A stretch of DNA of 64,000 nucleotides from Candidatus Altimarinota bacterium (GTDB lineage Bacteria; Patescibacteriota; Gracilibacteria; BD1-5; UBA6164): NCBI GenBank assembly GCA_027019405.1, contig JALUWO010000125.1, positions 1-64,000 on the forward strand. The letters are read 5' to 3'. Both the position numbers and the translations under genes were made by a program. Each line of letters begins with the position of its first letter. The first letter of the stretch is position 1. The notes beneath the pieces were generated by a model. That model did no database searches and had not been told where the DNA came from. It worked only from the letters and a program-made list of their open reading frames with translations. Positions 21,402 through 32,270 of this stretch are shown here, piece by piece.

Positions 21402-23780
21402 TTAATAAGCTATTTTATTTGATTTAAGATAATCAGATATAAAATTTGAAATAAAAGGAGCAGGTTTTCTAAATAATTTTGATTTAAAATCAATAATTGT
21501 TCATACATCAATAAGTCATGAAGCTTGAGTCTTTATTTTTATCCTATTATTTAATAAATCATCTATATTTCCATAAATTGAACCAGTTATAAGTAAAGTA
21601 TTATTACTAAAATCTCATTTTATTTTTCATCAAACTCAAGATTTTTTTATAGAAATATATGTTCAACTTACTTTTTCAACATTTGATTTTATAATTATAT
21701 TTCATCATATAACCACAAATGCTATATTATCATCATATAATAAATTATGACTTATTATAAAATCTCAATTTTGAATTATATAAGTTCTAGCTCAAGAAAA
21801 AGTTGAAGGAATGTTATTTATTAAATTAAAATTTTTATTTTTTAATATAAATATATTTTTAAATCAATTAAAATGTGAAAAATCTGAAAATAAAGTGGTT
21901 GTTCATAAATTAGTATTATAATTATTATCAATAGATAATAAATTATTATTAAATTGATTTCATATATTTAATTGATTATTTATAACATCTAAATTATTTA
22001 TATTTGAAGAATAATTTGACAATTTATCTGTTACTCAAAATCATACAAAATTTTTATTCTTATTTTTATTTGATATTGCAACATTATTTATATCTGAAAT
22101 AAATTTTGTATTTGATATAAAAATTCATCATCATCATATATCAACAATTGATGGCTTTGATACTCTAATATTTAATTTTGCTCAAAAATTATCATATAAA
22201 TATCAATTTTCTTTCAATGTAGTTATTATTTTATTTTCTCAATAACTATCATTTTGGTTTATATTATTCTTATCTGCTAAAAAAAGTGGTAAGTGAGTAA
22301 AACTAATTTTTGAAAATGGGTTTAAAATTTTATTTATATTTTCACAATAAATCTTATTATTATAAATTCAAAAATTATCTCAAAATATATGTTTTACACA
22401 TAATTTATCTATAAAAATATCATAATCTGAATTATTATAAATATATGGTTTTATTCATATTTTTTCAAATGGATTTTCTTTATCTTGAACAATTATATCA
22501 TCTATAGGTCAAAAAACTATTTTTCAGTGATTTAAAATATTTACTTCTCAATTTGAATTTATATTTTTAAGTATATTTTTATTTAATTTACAATTTGATT
22601 TACATATCAAAGGAAAATTTCAATATGAATCTTTTTCACATTCTTCTCATCTATTTTTCTGAATTATTCCATCTCAACAATATGGAACTAAAGGGGCAAT
22701 ACATTGATTTCTAGTTTTCCATCAAGAAAAAGTTTGTTTTGGAGAAGCTATACTTGATAAAGTAGTTTTTGTGACATAACATCTAGGATTATTATAATGA
22801 TTACAATAAAAATTTGCTTTTTTATTTCAATTTCAATCAAAAATTCATACTCAAAATTTATATGTTCAATCTCAACAATCTAATCTAAAACTAGAAACAT
22901 TATTATTTCAAAAACAAGTTATATTATGTCATGATATAGAAATATTATTACATATTGCTGAACTTGCTGAAACTTCAGTTGTACAGATAGAATTGCATCA
23001 GTCTCAGGATATATTATTTCAATCATCACACTCTTCATTTCATTCAATAACTCAATCTCAACAAACAGATACAGTATCAATTTTGCAAATAGAACTACAT
23101 CAATCTCAAGATATATTATTTCAATCATCACACTCTTCATTTCAATTAATAACTCAATCTCAACACCAAGAAGAAGTAAAATTATAACAATAAGTTTTTG
23201 TTTGAACAGTTGATAAATTAAAATATTTCTTTAAAACTCACAAATCAGTATTAACAAGACCTAAATAATCATTTAAATGTGGTTTTATATAATAATTCCA
23301 ATCAAAATTTATATAATTTAAACTATTTGAAACTTCATTTACATAATTCATTTTATAAAGTATTTTTCAAATACTTATTGATTTTGTTGCAGGATGTCAT
23401 ATAACTTTTAAATCTTTTGTTAAAAATAATAAAAGATTATTTGTATTTCAAGGAATATAATTAGTTATAAGTCATAAATCTTGATTTCATAAATGTAATA
23501 AATAAGTAGAATTTAATTTTAATATTGTAGTTGAAAAATTTTTTGAAAGAATATAAGAATTATTTGTTAAATTATCATAACTAAGACCATAATTAAAAAT
23601 TTTTCAAGAATAAACATTATCTTCAAAACATCTATCACAAGAAATTCAATTAATTTTATCTGTAACTAAACAAGATCTTTCAATAGGATTAGCAAAAACA
23701 GTTAAAAAATTTAAAAATATAAAAACAAAATATATTTTTATTATTATATTTATTATTTTATATATTTTTTGACTAAACAT
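21402..23780 (-). CDS. Secreted Cys-rich protein with DUF4215 repeats (792 aa)
   Basis: An N-terminal hydrophobic signal/anchor ends near VFANP. About residues 190-265 hold two near-identical units of CGDGVINGNEECDDGNN-ISGDGC type. A third degenerate unit (CGDGIIQKNRGEEC) comes about 80 residues on. This is the Cys-rich DUF4215 (myxococcal cysteine-rich) repeat, in which Asp-Gly-Asn loops probably bind calcium. The C-terminal half is Asn-rich and beta-like with a GGGGFIS hinge and a beta-helix-like run (IIIKSNVEKVSGTYISIKK). It is 25 bp upstream of the DUF1800/DUF1501 gene and probably works with it at the cell surface. Confidence 0.8.
22985..23190 (-). repeat. Two tandem 102-bp repeats encoding DUF4215 units
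   Basis: Two copies with a 102-bp (34-codon) period, nearly identical over at least 36 bp starting at 23005 and 23107. Such recent identity suggests duplication or unequal exchange. Confidence 0.75.
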
Positions 23781-23927
23781 TTTTTTATTGTTTATTATAT
23801 TTATATTTTATATATTAAAATATTAAACAAGAATGTCAAATAAAAATTTTTATAATATTATTATATTTGTTTTTAGAAAAAAAATATATATTATAAATTT
23901 TATATTATACTTATTTTAAAAATAAAT

Positions 23928-24932
23928 ATGAACTTTAATATAGAAACATTTCTTCAAAAATATTATTCAAAAAATGAAGCTATAATAATATGATGTTCAG
24001 CTTGACCTGATTCAATGTTTTTATTGTATAAAATTTTAGAAACTACATATAAAAAAAATTTAGTAGTTTGTTATTTTAATCATAAAACTAGAGCAGAAAC
24101 TGAAGATGAAGAATTATTTTTAGAAAAACTTTGTAAAAAAGAAAATATTGCTTTTGAAACTGCTAGTTGTGATTTTGAAAAAATAAAAAAACTTTATCCA
24201 AGTAAATCTTTTGAAGAATTAGCAAGAGAAAAAAGATATCAATTTTTTGATGCTATTTTATGAATTTATAAAACAAATAAAATTATACTTGCTCATCACC
24301 TTGATGATAAAATAGAAACTTTTTTCTTTAATTTAGCTAGATGAAGTAAACTTACTTGATTAATAAATATGACTGAAAAATCTTGAGCTATTTTAAGACC
24401 ACTTTTAAAACTAGAAAAAATTCAAATCCAAGATTATTTAGATAGAAATAAGCTAAAATATTTTGTAGATCAAACTAATTTTGATAATGAAATAACAAGG
24501 AATTATCTAAGAAATGAAATAATTCCTAAATTTTATAAAGTAAATTCAAATTTTAAACAAAATATATCAAACACTTTAAATCAATTTGAAGAAATAAAAA
24601 AATTTTTAGATGAAGAAGTTAAAATATTTTTAGAAAATCAAAATCAAAAAATAGAAAACACAAAAAAATATAAAAAAATTTATGAAATTTTTAAAGATAT
24701 AGAATGATATAAATGATGATTTTTTATAGAAGATTTTAATAATCTAAAATCATTATTACAAAAAGAACTAATTAGATATATTTATTATATATCAAATAAT
24801 AAATCTACAATTGGTCTAAGTGAAGCTAATATTTCTGAAATCATAAAATTTTTAAACTGAAAAAATAATAAAACTATTAAGGAAATAAAATGATTAAAAA
24901 TGTTTAAAGAAAATGAGATAATAATGTATTAA
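23928..24932 (+). CDS. tilS: tRNA(Ile)-lysidine synthase
   Basis: 334 aa. The PP-loop GCSAGPDSM (residues 22-30) has TGA-coded Gly at positions 22 and 26. CYFNHKTRAETEDEE, SFEELAREKRY and AHHLDDKIETFFFNLARGS follow, all characteristic of TilS. ITRNYLRNEIIPKF closes the N-terminal domain and a short C-terminal helical domain remains. It converts C34 of tRNA-Ile(CAU) to lysidine so that AUA is read as Ile, essential given the heavy use of ATA here. It has a 147-bp upstream gap without other features and a hairpin after it. Confidence 0.95.
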
Positions 24933-24961
24933 AGATAAAACTATATCTAAAGATTATGTGA

Positions 24962-24990
24962 AGAAAAACTAAAAAACTTGTTTTTCTTTT
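24962..24990 (+). terminator. Terminator after tilS
   Basis: AAGAAAAAC/GTTTTTCTT stem with a T8 tail. Confidence 0.75.
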
Positions 24991-24999
24991 TTTTTGCAT

Positions 25000-25139
25000 A
25001 AAATATTTATACTAAAAATTTTATATGCTATAATAATATAAAAGCTAGTATACTAAAAATATCAAATTTATATTTTTATATATTTATAATTTAAAATTAT
25101 TTTATAAATAAAGCTAGTATTTACTTTCTAAAAATTTAC
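25000..25139 (+). other. 140-bp AT-rich spacer before the 3D-domain gene
   Basis: It holds two copies of AAAGCTAGTA (near 25040 and 25112) and long T/A runs. No gene or clear promoter box. Confidence 0.4.
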
Positions 25140-26429
25140 ATGAGTAAATTCTTTAAATCAATCTTTTTTATATTAAGTATTATTATTTCAATATTTAATA
25201 TTTTTATAAATAAATCATATGCAAACAGCCAAGAAAACATACCTTTTATTGTAACTGCATATTATTCTCCCCTACCATGACAAAAACATTATATAACTTG
25301 AAGTTACTGGTGAGATAAAAGATTAAATTGAAAATGACATACAACTGCATCATGAAAAACACCATTTTTCTGAATTTTAGCAGCACCTAGTAAATATCCA
25401 TTTTGAACAAAAATATATTTTGAATGATACTGAGTTGGTGTAGTTGAAGATAGAGGATGAGCTATTGTAAAAGCATGAGTAAGATGACATGCTTATGATA
25501 GAATAGATATATGGATGTGATATTGAGATGAATGATTACAAAGAGCATTAAATTGGGGAAAAAGAACAATAGAAGCTAGAGTTGTATCAACAAAAAATAA
25601 AACAAACTTAAAATTTGTTAAAAATATCATTTTTTGACTTGCAAATATAAAAGTAAATCCTGAAATACATAAAAAAAGTGATGTAATAAAGCTTCAAAAA
25701 GCATTAACAAAATTTTGATTATATAAATGAAATATAGATTGAAATTATAAAAGTATAAAAAATACTTTAATAAATTATCAATTAAAACATAAATTAATTA
25801 GCTCAAGATATCAGGAAGCAGCTTGATGGTTTTGACCTAAAACATATAAATCTATACTAAGACATTATTCTTCAAAAGATGTTATAATAAAACAAAATAT
25901 CAATAATATTATTGAAACAAACCCTAAAATCAAAATAGTTTTGGAATCACCAGAAATAAACTTAAATTGAGATAAACCTCAAATTTCTGAAGTTAAAAAA
26001 GTACAAACTCTATTTAAAAAATTATGAATTTATAACTGAAATATAAATTGAAACTATAATAATATAAAAAATAGAATAATTGAAATTCAAAAAGAAGCTT
26101 GAATTATAAAGAATAATAATAGTTGGTGAGCTTGATATTTTTGAGAAAAAACAAAGGCTGCATTAATTAAATATTGTGAAAATAAATATTATCAACATAC
26201 AATTGTATCAAATAGAAGAAAATTAAATAATATAACAATCAAACAAAAAAGAAAATTAAATAAAATTGTTAGTATAATAAAAAATTATATAAATAAAAAA
26301 GCTTGAATTGATACAAATAGAAAGAATTTTATAAAAAAGAAAATTGAAAAAAAACTTTTAGTTATAAAAGAAAAAGTAAAAAAAACAGATATAAGATTAC
26401 AAATAAACTATATAATAGAAAATATATAA
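25140..26429 (+). CDS. Secreted 3D-domain protein with two peptidoglycan-binding domains
   Basis: 429 aa. A signal segment (residues 5-30, ending KSYAN) is followed by a 3D (Asp-Asp-Asp) domain. The three Asp lie in VEDRGG, YDRIDIWMG and related stretches of about residues 110-150, with FGTKIYFEGYGVG before them. 3D domains occur in MltA-, Sps- and YabE-like lytic transglycosylases. Two PG_binding_1 domains (each ..KGLYKGNIDGNYxxI.. with a GWFGPKT or GYFGEKT close) follow, with a Lys-rich tail after residue 360. It probably cuts peptidoglycan, own or of another cell. A paralogue follows directly. Confidence 0.85.
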
Positions 26430-26431
26430 AA

Positions 26432-26472
26432 AAGAAAGATGACTCATTGTAAAGTTATCTTTCTTTTTTATA
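26432..26472 (+). terminator. Terminator between the two 3D-domain genes
   Basis: AAAAAGAAAGAT/ATCTTTCTTTTT stem with T-tail. Confidence 0.7.
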
Positions 26473-26524
26473 TAAATAAAATATGTTAAAATTTAATAAA
26501 TATTAAATATAAAAATAAAAACAA

Positions 26525-28021
26525 ATGAAAAAAATTATTAGTTTTATAATAATAACATTACAAATAATAGCTTTTATTCCATGAAAAACTTTTGCAAACT
26601 CAAAGCAAAAAGATAGATATTTTATTGTAACTGCATATTATTCTCCTTTACCTAATCAAAAGCATTATTTAAAAGGAAATTATACTGCTGAAAAAAGATT
26701 AAATGGAGAATGAATAAAATGAGCCTCATGAAAAAATGTTTTTTCTTGAATGTTGGCATGACCTAAATGATATAGATTTTGAACAAAAATCTATTTAGAT
26801 TGACTATGAGTATGAGAAATATCAGATAGATGAGGAGCAATAGTACATGCTTGAAATAGATGATATAAACATGATAGAATTGATTTATGGGTATGATATT
26901 GAGAAGAAGGCCTAAAAAGAGCATTATATTGGTGAAAAAGAAAAATAAAATGAACTATAGTTAATAGAAATAAAAAAATCTCAATAAATATAAAAAAAAT
27001 TCCTTCTCCAAATTGGGCTACAAAATGATTAAAACAAATCTCAAGTATTTTCAATACTCCCCTATGAAAATGATCTAACAAAGAAAAAGTAATACAATTA
27101 CAAAATTTTCTACAAAATATTTGATTATATAAATGAAAAATTGATTGAATTTATAATTCAAAAATCATTGATATAATTTATAACTTTCAAATAAAAAATA
27201 ATCTTATAAAAAAACAAGAATTATATTGAGCTTGATACTGGTGAAGAAAAACAAGAAATTTATTTTTAAGAAAATATTTAAACTGAGATTTTGATAAAAA
27301 AGAAAAAATTATTAAAAAAATAAAACAAATAAAAAATTTAAATATTTTTGATAAACCAATAAAGACAAAAAAAGAAATAAAAAATCTACAAAAAATATTA
27401 AATCAATTATGATTATATAATTGAAAAATTACTTGAAAATATAATAATATAAAAAATATTATTTTAAATTTTCAATTAAAAAATAAAATAATAAAATCAA
27501 AAAAACAAATTTGAGCTTGATATTTCTGACCTACTACAAGAAAAACTTTAAAAAATAAATATCAAGAATATAAAAAATTACAAGAAGAAAAAAAACAAGA
27601 AGAAGAAAGAAAAAAACAATTAGAAAAAAAATTTAATACTTTAGAAAATCTAGCAAAAAAACAAGCAAAAAAAGAAGTAAAATCAATAGAAACTCCTAAA
27701 TTTTGAGAAATATCAGTAAAAGTTAGAAAACTACAACAAAGTTTAAAAAAATTATGATATTTTAACTATAAAGATACAGCTATATTCTGAAAAATAACAA
27801 AAAAAGCTTTAATAAAATATCAACTTAATAAAAAAATAATAAAATCAAAAAATGATATAGCTGCTTGAATTTTTTGACCAAAAACAAAAGAACAATTACA
27901 AAATGATTTAGCTTTATTGATTTTAAATCAAAAATTAAAAAATAATAAAGAACTTACTATTTTTAAAGAGAAAAACACTCTTAAAATAGCAAAAATCCAA
28001 GATAAAAATAATAAAATATAA
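26525..28021 (+). CDS. Secreted 3D-domain protein with three peptidoglycan-binding domains
   Basis: 498 aa, paralogue of the preceding gene. Order: signal peptide (to KTFAN), 3D domain (FGTKIYLDGLGVGEISDRGG, HDRIDLWVGYGEEGL, about residues 85-145), then PG_binding_1 domains around residues 190, 300 and 405, each with an LGLYNGKITGKYNNI-type core. A coiled Lys/Glu linker (about residues 355-395) precedes the last one. Same predicted wall-lytic role, with longer reach and extra wall contacts. It has its own terminator. Confidence 0.85.
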
Positions 28022-28061
28022 AAAAATGACTCACTATTAAAATTAAGAGTCATTTTTTTAT
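28022..28061. terminator. Bidirectional terminator
   Basis: AAAATGACTC/GAGTCATTTT arms with T7, between the second 3D gene and convergent grpE. Confidence 0.75.
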
Positions 28062-28064
28062 ATT

Positions 28065-28619
28065 TTATTCTCAAGCTCAAACAACAACCTTTGCATGTCT
28101 TAAGACTTTACCATCAAGTTCATATCATTTTTCAAATTCATCACATATAATACCCTCTTTTTTACCAGGAAGAGTAGTCATAACTTCATGTTTATCTGGA
28201 TTTGATTCTTTTCATAGTGATTCAAAAGGTTTAACTCACATTTTTTCTAATTCAGAAGAAACTTTCTTATACAAAGCTACAACTCATTCATAAATAGGAG
28301 TATTTTTATTTTCATCAAGTGTAGAATTTATAATTCTCTCTAAATCATCTAAAACTGGAAGAACTTTTTTCAAAATATCTTGTTTTAAAAAGAAAATCAT
28401 CTCTGACTTCTCTCTTTGTGTTCTAGATTTAAAATTTTGAAAATCAGCTTGAGTTTTAAGTAATTTATCCATACAACTTTCATCTTCTGGATTTAATTCT
28501 TCTTCAAGTTTATCTTCATCAATTTCTCAAGAAGTATCTTCTATTTCTTCAATTTCTTCTTCTATTTGTTCTTCAATTTCTTGTTCTTCTAAAATTTCTT
28601 TATCTTTATGTTTTGCCAT
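28065..28619 (-). CDS. grpE: Nucleotide exchange factor GrpE
   Basis: 184 aa. A very acidic N-terminus (residues 5-48) precedes the long dimer helix with the FQNFKSRTQREK signature. PVLDDLERII and, in the beta-domain, GVKPFESLGKESNPDKHEV and GYELDGKVLRHAKVVV follow. It releases ADP from DnaK. It is a single-gene unit here; dnaK and dnaJ are not adjacent. Upstream lies a CIRCE-like inverted repeat immediately beyond the -10 box, so HrcA-type heat-shock repression is likely. Confidence 0.95.
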
Positions 28620-28701
28620 AATATTTTTTCATTATTAAAATAATCTAGTTTAACTTATTATAATTGTAAAAATTAAATTACAATTTTTTTTATTATTTAT
28701 T

Positions 28702-28756
28702 TTAGCACCTTTATATTTAAGTGCTAAAATAATATTCATTTTTATAAATAAGTCAA
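28702..28756 (-). promoter_or_regulatory. Heat-shock promoter with CIRCE-like operator for grpE
   Basis: Minus strand: TTGACT (28751-28756), 16 bp, TATTAT (28729-28734), then TTAGCAC-N12-GTGCTAA (28702-28727). Canonical CIRCE is TTAGCACTC-N9-GAGTGCTAA, that is the same outer arms with 13 bp between them; here it is 12 and the inner TC/GA are lost. Confidence 0.75.
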
Positions 28757-28826
28757 ATATAAAACTTTACTTTTTTTTCTAAAAATATAATATAAAATAA
28801 ATACTTTTATATATAAAAAATAAAAA

Positions 28827-29627
28827 ATGAAAATAATAACTTGGAATGTAAACTGAATAAGAGCAGTTGCAAAAAAAGGATTTAAAGATTTTGTTAAACA
28901 GGAAAATCCTGATATATTATGTATTCAAGAAACAAAAGCCTTTGAAGATCAATTTTTAAAAGATAAAAACCTTTGAGAATTACAATGATATAAATATATT
29001 TGGCATGCCTGAGAAAGAGCTTGATATGCATGAACTGCTATTTTTTATAAAGAAGATATAAAAGTTATTAATTTAAAAAATAATTTTGACAATATAGAAC
29101 ACTTTTATGCTGATTGAAGAGTTACTGAGATAGAATTTGAATATAAATGAGAAAAAGTAGTATTATTTAACTGATACTTCCCTAATTGATGAACAAGAGC
29201 AGACTGAACTGAAATGGTTAGTTATAAATTAGATTTTTATAATCATTTAATAGATTATTCAAGAAAGATAAAAAGACAATGAAAGCATATAATAATTACT
29301 TGAGATTTTAATATTTGTCATACTGAAATTGATATTGCTAGACCAAAACAAAACCAAAATTCTATTTGATTTTTACCAGTTGAAAGAGAAAAAATTTGAG
29401 AACTTATAAATGATTGAAATCTAGATGTATTTAGATATTTTTATCCAGATAAAAAAGATGTTTATTCTTGGTGGAGTTATAGAGCAGGAGCTAGAGAAAG
29501 AAATGTTTGATGGAGAATTGATTATTTTGTAGTTGATAAAGAATTTATAAAATATATAGATGATATAAAGTATATGACTGATATAATGTGAAGTGATCAC
29601 TGTCCTGTTGAATTAAAATTAAAATAA
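28827..29627 (+). CDS. xth: Exodeoxyribonuclease III
   Basis: 266 aa, normal length. WNVNGIRA (residues 6-13), IQETKA (metal Glu), [23 protein letters not shown] (catalytic Asp/Asn) and GSDHCPVEL (catalytic His) are in place, several with TGA glycines. It is an AP endonuclease and 3'-5' exonuclease of base-excision repair. The PH-domain gene begins 5 bp after its stop, so they form an operon. Confidence 0.95.
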
Positions 29628-29632
29628 TTATA

Positions 29633-30325
29633 ATGAACAAATTTCAAACAACATTTTTTGAAAAATATGTTCCAGAATGACAAGAAATTCAAGCAATAAT
29701 TCATGAACATTGGATAAGAATAATTGATAATCTTATATTAAATCTTTGATTATTAGTTTTTATACCAACTTTTTTGTTTTATTATTCTTATGCTATACAA
29801 CAAGCAGTACCTTTTTATATATTTGAAATATATTTATTATTGATATATATAAAAATTATTTATGATATATTTGATTGGTATAATGATGTCTGGTTAATAA
29901 CTGATAAGTGAGTTATTGATTTACAATGGAGATTATTTAATACAAATATGAAAACAGTTGATTTTGAACATATAGAATGAGTTGAAATAGAACAAAATTG
30001 AATATGGGATACAATATTAAATAAATGAAATATTATAGTTCATAAAATATGAGAAGAAGAATTTAAAATGATAAATGCATCAAAACCTTATATTGCAATT
30101 GATGAAATAGAAGAAAAAAGAGAAGAATTTTTAAATCCAGAAGATGAAGTTGATAAATTTGATTTAGTTATGGATACACTAGCTTGAGTTATAAAACAAT
30201 ATATGTGAAAGAATAAAAATATAAATAATAAGCAAGAGATTCAAAATAATCAAGATTATGAAGAAAATATTGAAAATAAACTTAATACAATAAAAGAAAA
30301 AGAATGAACAATTGATTTAAGATAA
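29633..30325 (+). CDS. Membrane protein with bacterial PH-like domain (230 aa)
   Basis: Two membrane helices (about residues 38-58 and 64-82) are followed by a WLITDKGVIDLQWRLFNTN stretch and a beta-rich domain to about residue 150 (VDFEHIEGVEIEQNG..IIVHKIGEEEF). This is the layout of bacterial PH (YdbS/YvbH-type) proteins. The tail is polar and acidic. Function unknown. Co-transcribed with xth; a hairpin follows. Confidence 0.65.
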
Positions 30326-30327
30326 AA

Positions 30328-30355
30328 GCATAGTAAAAATACTATGCCTTTTATT
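30328..30355 (+). terminator. Terminator of the xth operon
   Basis: GCATAGT/ACTATGC hairpin followed by CTTTTATTCTTTTT. Confidence 0.75.
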
Positions 30356-30383
30356 CTTTTTAGTTTTATATAATTAAAATATC

Positions 30384-32204
30384 ATGTCAAAAATTAAAGA
30401 AATATTAAGAAAACTTCCTAATAACCCATGAATATATCAATTTTTTAATAAAAAATGAGAAATAATTTATATATGAAAATCTGTTAATCTAAAATCAAGA
30501 GTAAATTCATATTTTAATTGAAAAAGTAAATTAAATTTTGCTAAGCAAAAAATGGTAGAACAAATAAATGATATAAAATATATAATAGTAGAAAATGAAA
30601 CAGAAAGTCTTATTTTAGAAACAAACCTAATAAAAGAACATCTTCCAAAATATAATATTTTAATGAAAGACTGAAAAAATCATGTCTATATAAAAATAAC
30701 TAATCAAGATTTTCCTAAAATAATAAAAACAAGAAATAAAGATAATAATTGAGAATATTTCTGACCATATATATCTTCAAATGATGTTGAAAATATATTA
30801 AAAATAATAAAAAAAGTTTTCTGATACTGAGTTTGAGAGTTTAATTTTTTTAAAAATAAAACCAATTACAATTTAGATGAATATTTATTTGAAGGAAATA
30901 TAAAAATAAATAATGAAAAACAAATAAAAACTATATATTTTGAAAAACTAGAAAAAATTAAAAATTTTTTAAAATGAAATCATAAAGAAGTAATAGAGCA
31001 ATTAAAAGGACAAATGATGAAATATGCTCAAAATCATGAATTTGAAAGAGCTGATATTTTAAAAAAACAAATTGAAAGTATAGAAATACTAAATGAAAAA
31101 CAAATAGTTAGAGAATGAGTTAGTTGAGATTACAATGTAATAAATTATATAGAAAAATTTGATAATATATATATTTGATTAATAAAAATAAGAAACTCTA
31201 AAATTATATGATTTTATCCATATGAAATAGAAAATAATTTAGAAGAAGATATAGATTATATACTAAATAATTTTATACAAAAAATATACTTAAATTCTAT
31301 TTTAGAAAATTCTGAATCCAAAAAACCTATACTTTTAATATCAAAACAAATAAAATTACAAGAAAATATATTTTCAAAAATAAGAATAGAGAATCCTAAA
31401 AAATGAACTAAATTAGATTTATTAAAAATGGCTTATAAAAATATATATGAATATGCATATAAAAAACATCTAGATAGTTTAAGTGTAAAAAATTTTACAA
31501 AACAAACTATGAAAAATATTTTAGATTTATTATGATTTAATCAACTAAATAAAAATATAATATTTGAATGTAATGATATAAGTCACTTCTCTTGAAATTT
31601 TACTGTAGCATCTAGAAGTATTATAGAAAATTGAAAAACAAATCCTAATAAATATAGAAAATTCAAAATAAAAACACTTAAACAACAAGAAATAAATGAT
31701 TTTGATTCTATGAGAGAAATAGCTCAAAGAAGAATAGAAGAACTTAAAAAATTAAATAATTATCCTGATTTAATAATAATTGATTGATGAAAACCTCAAT
31801 TAAGTAGTGTATATGAGATTTTTAAAAATTCAGAATTAATTCCTAAAGAAAAAAGAAAAATTCAATTAGTTTGAATTGCAAAAAAAGAAGAAATATTATA
31901 TACTCTAAAAAATTGAGTATTTAAAGAAATAAAATTAGAAAAAGATAGTTTAGAATTAAGACTAATTCAAAAAATTAGAGATGAAGCACATAGATTTGCT
32001 ATAACATTTAATAGAGATTCAAGAAATAAAGCAAATAAAAAAAATATATTGGAAAGTTTACCATGAATATGACCAAAAACTAGAAAAAAAATATTAAAAG
32101 AATTTTGAAGTGTACAAAACTTAAAAAAACAAGACAGAAATAAACTAAAAAATATATTAAATAAAAATATAATTGAAATACTTGAAAATCATTGATTAAT
32201 ATAA
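30384..32204 (+). CDS. uvrC: Excinuclease ABC subunit C
   Basis: 606 aa, full length. The N-terminal GIY-YIG nuclease reads [20 protein letters not shown] (residues 14-33) and makes the 3' incision. A UVR motif lies near residue 210 ([20 protein letters not shown]). The RNase-H-like domain has [29 protein letters not shown] and [10 protein letters not shown] (5' incision). The C-terminal helix-hairpin-helix is [18 protein letters not shown]. Works with UvrA and UvrB (uvrB is at 54633). The stop codon lies inside the terminator stem. Confidence 0.96.
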
Positions 32205-32217
32205 ATCAATGATTTTT
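32186..32217 (+). terminator. Terminator overlapping uvrC end
   Basis: AAAATCATTGATT/AATCAATGATTTTT around AATATA. Confidence 0.7.
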
Positions 32218-32270
32218 GTTTTTTAAAAATAAATATGTTATAATAATATAGTATATCCTTATATTTAATT

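Noticed and set aside
22919-23187. Opposed ORFs over the DUF4215 repeats
   Set aside because: The repeat with its Cys-rich product on the minus strand explains the region; the plus-strand frame is its mirror.
22985-23190. CRISPR array
   Set aside because: Only two 102-bp units, in frame within a protein, no unique spacers of fixed length.
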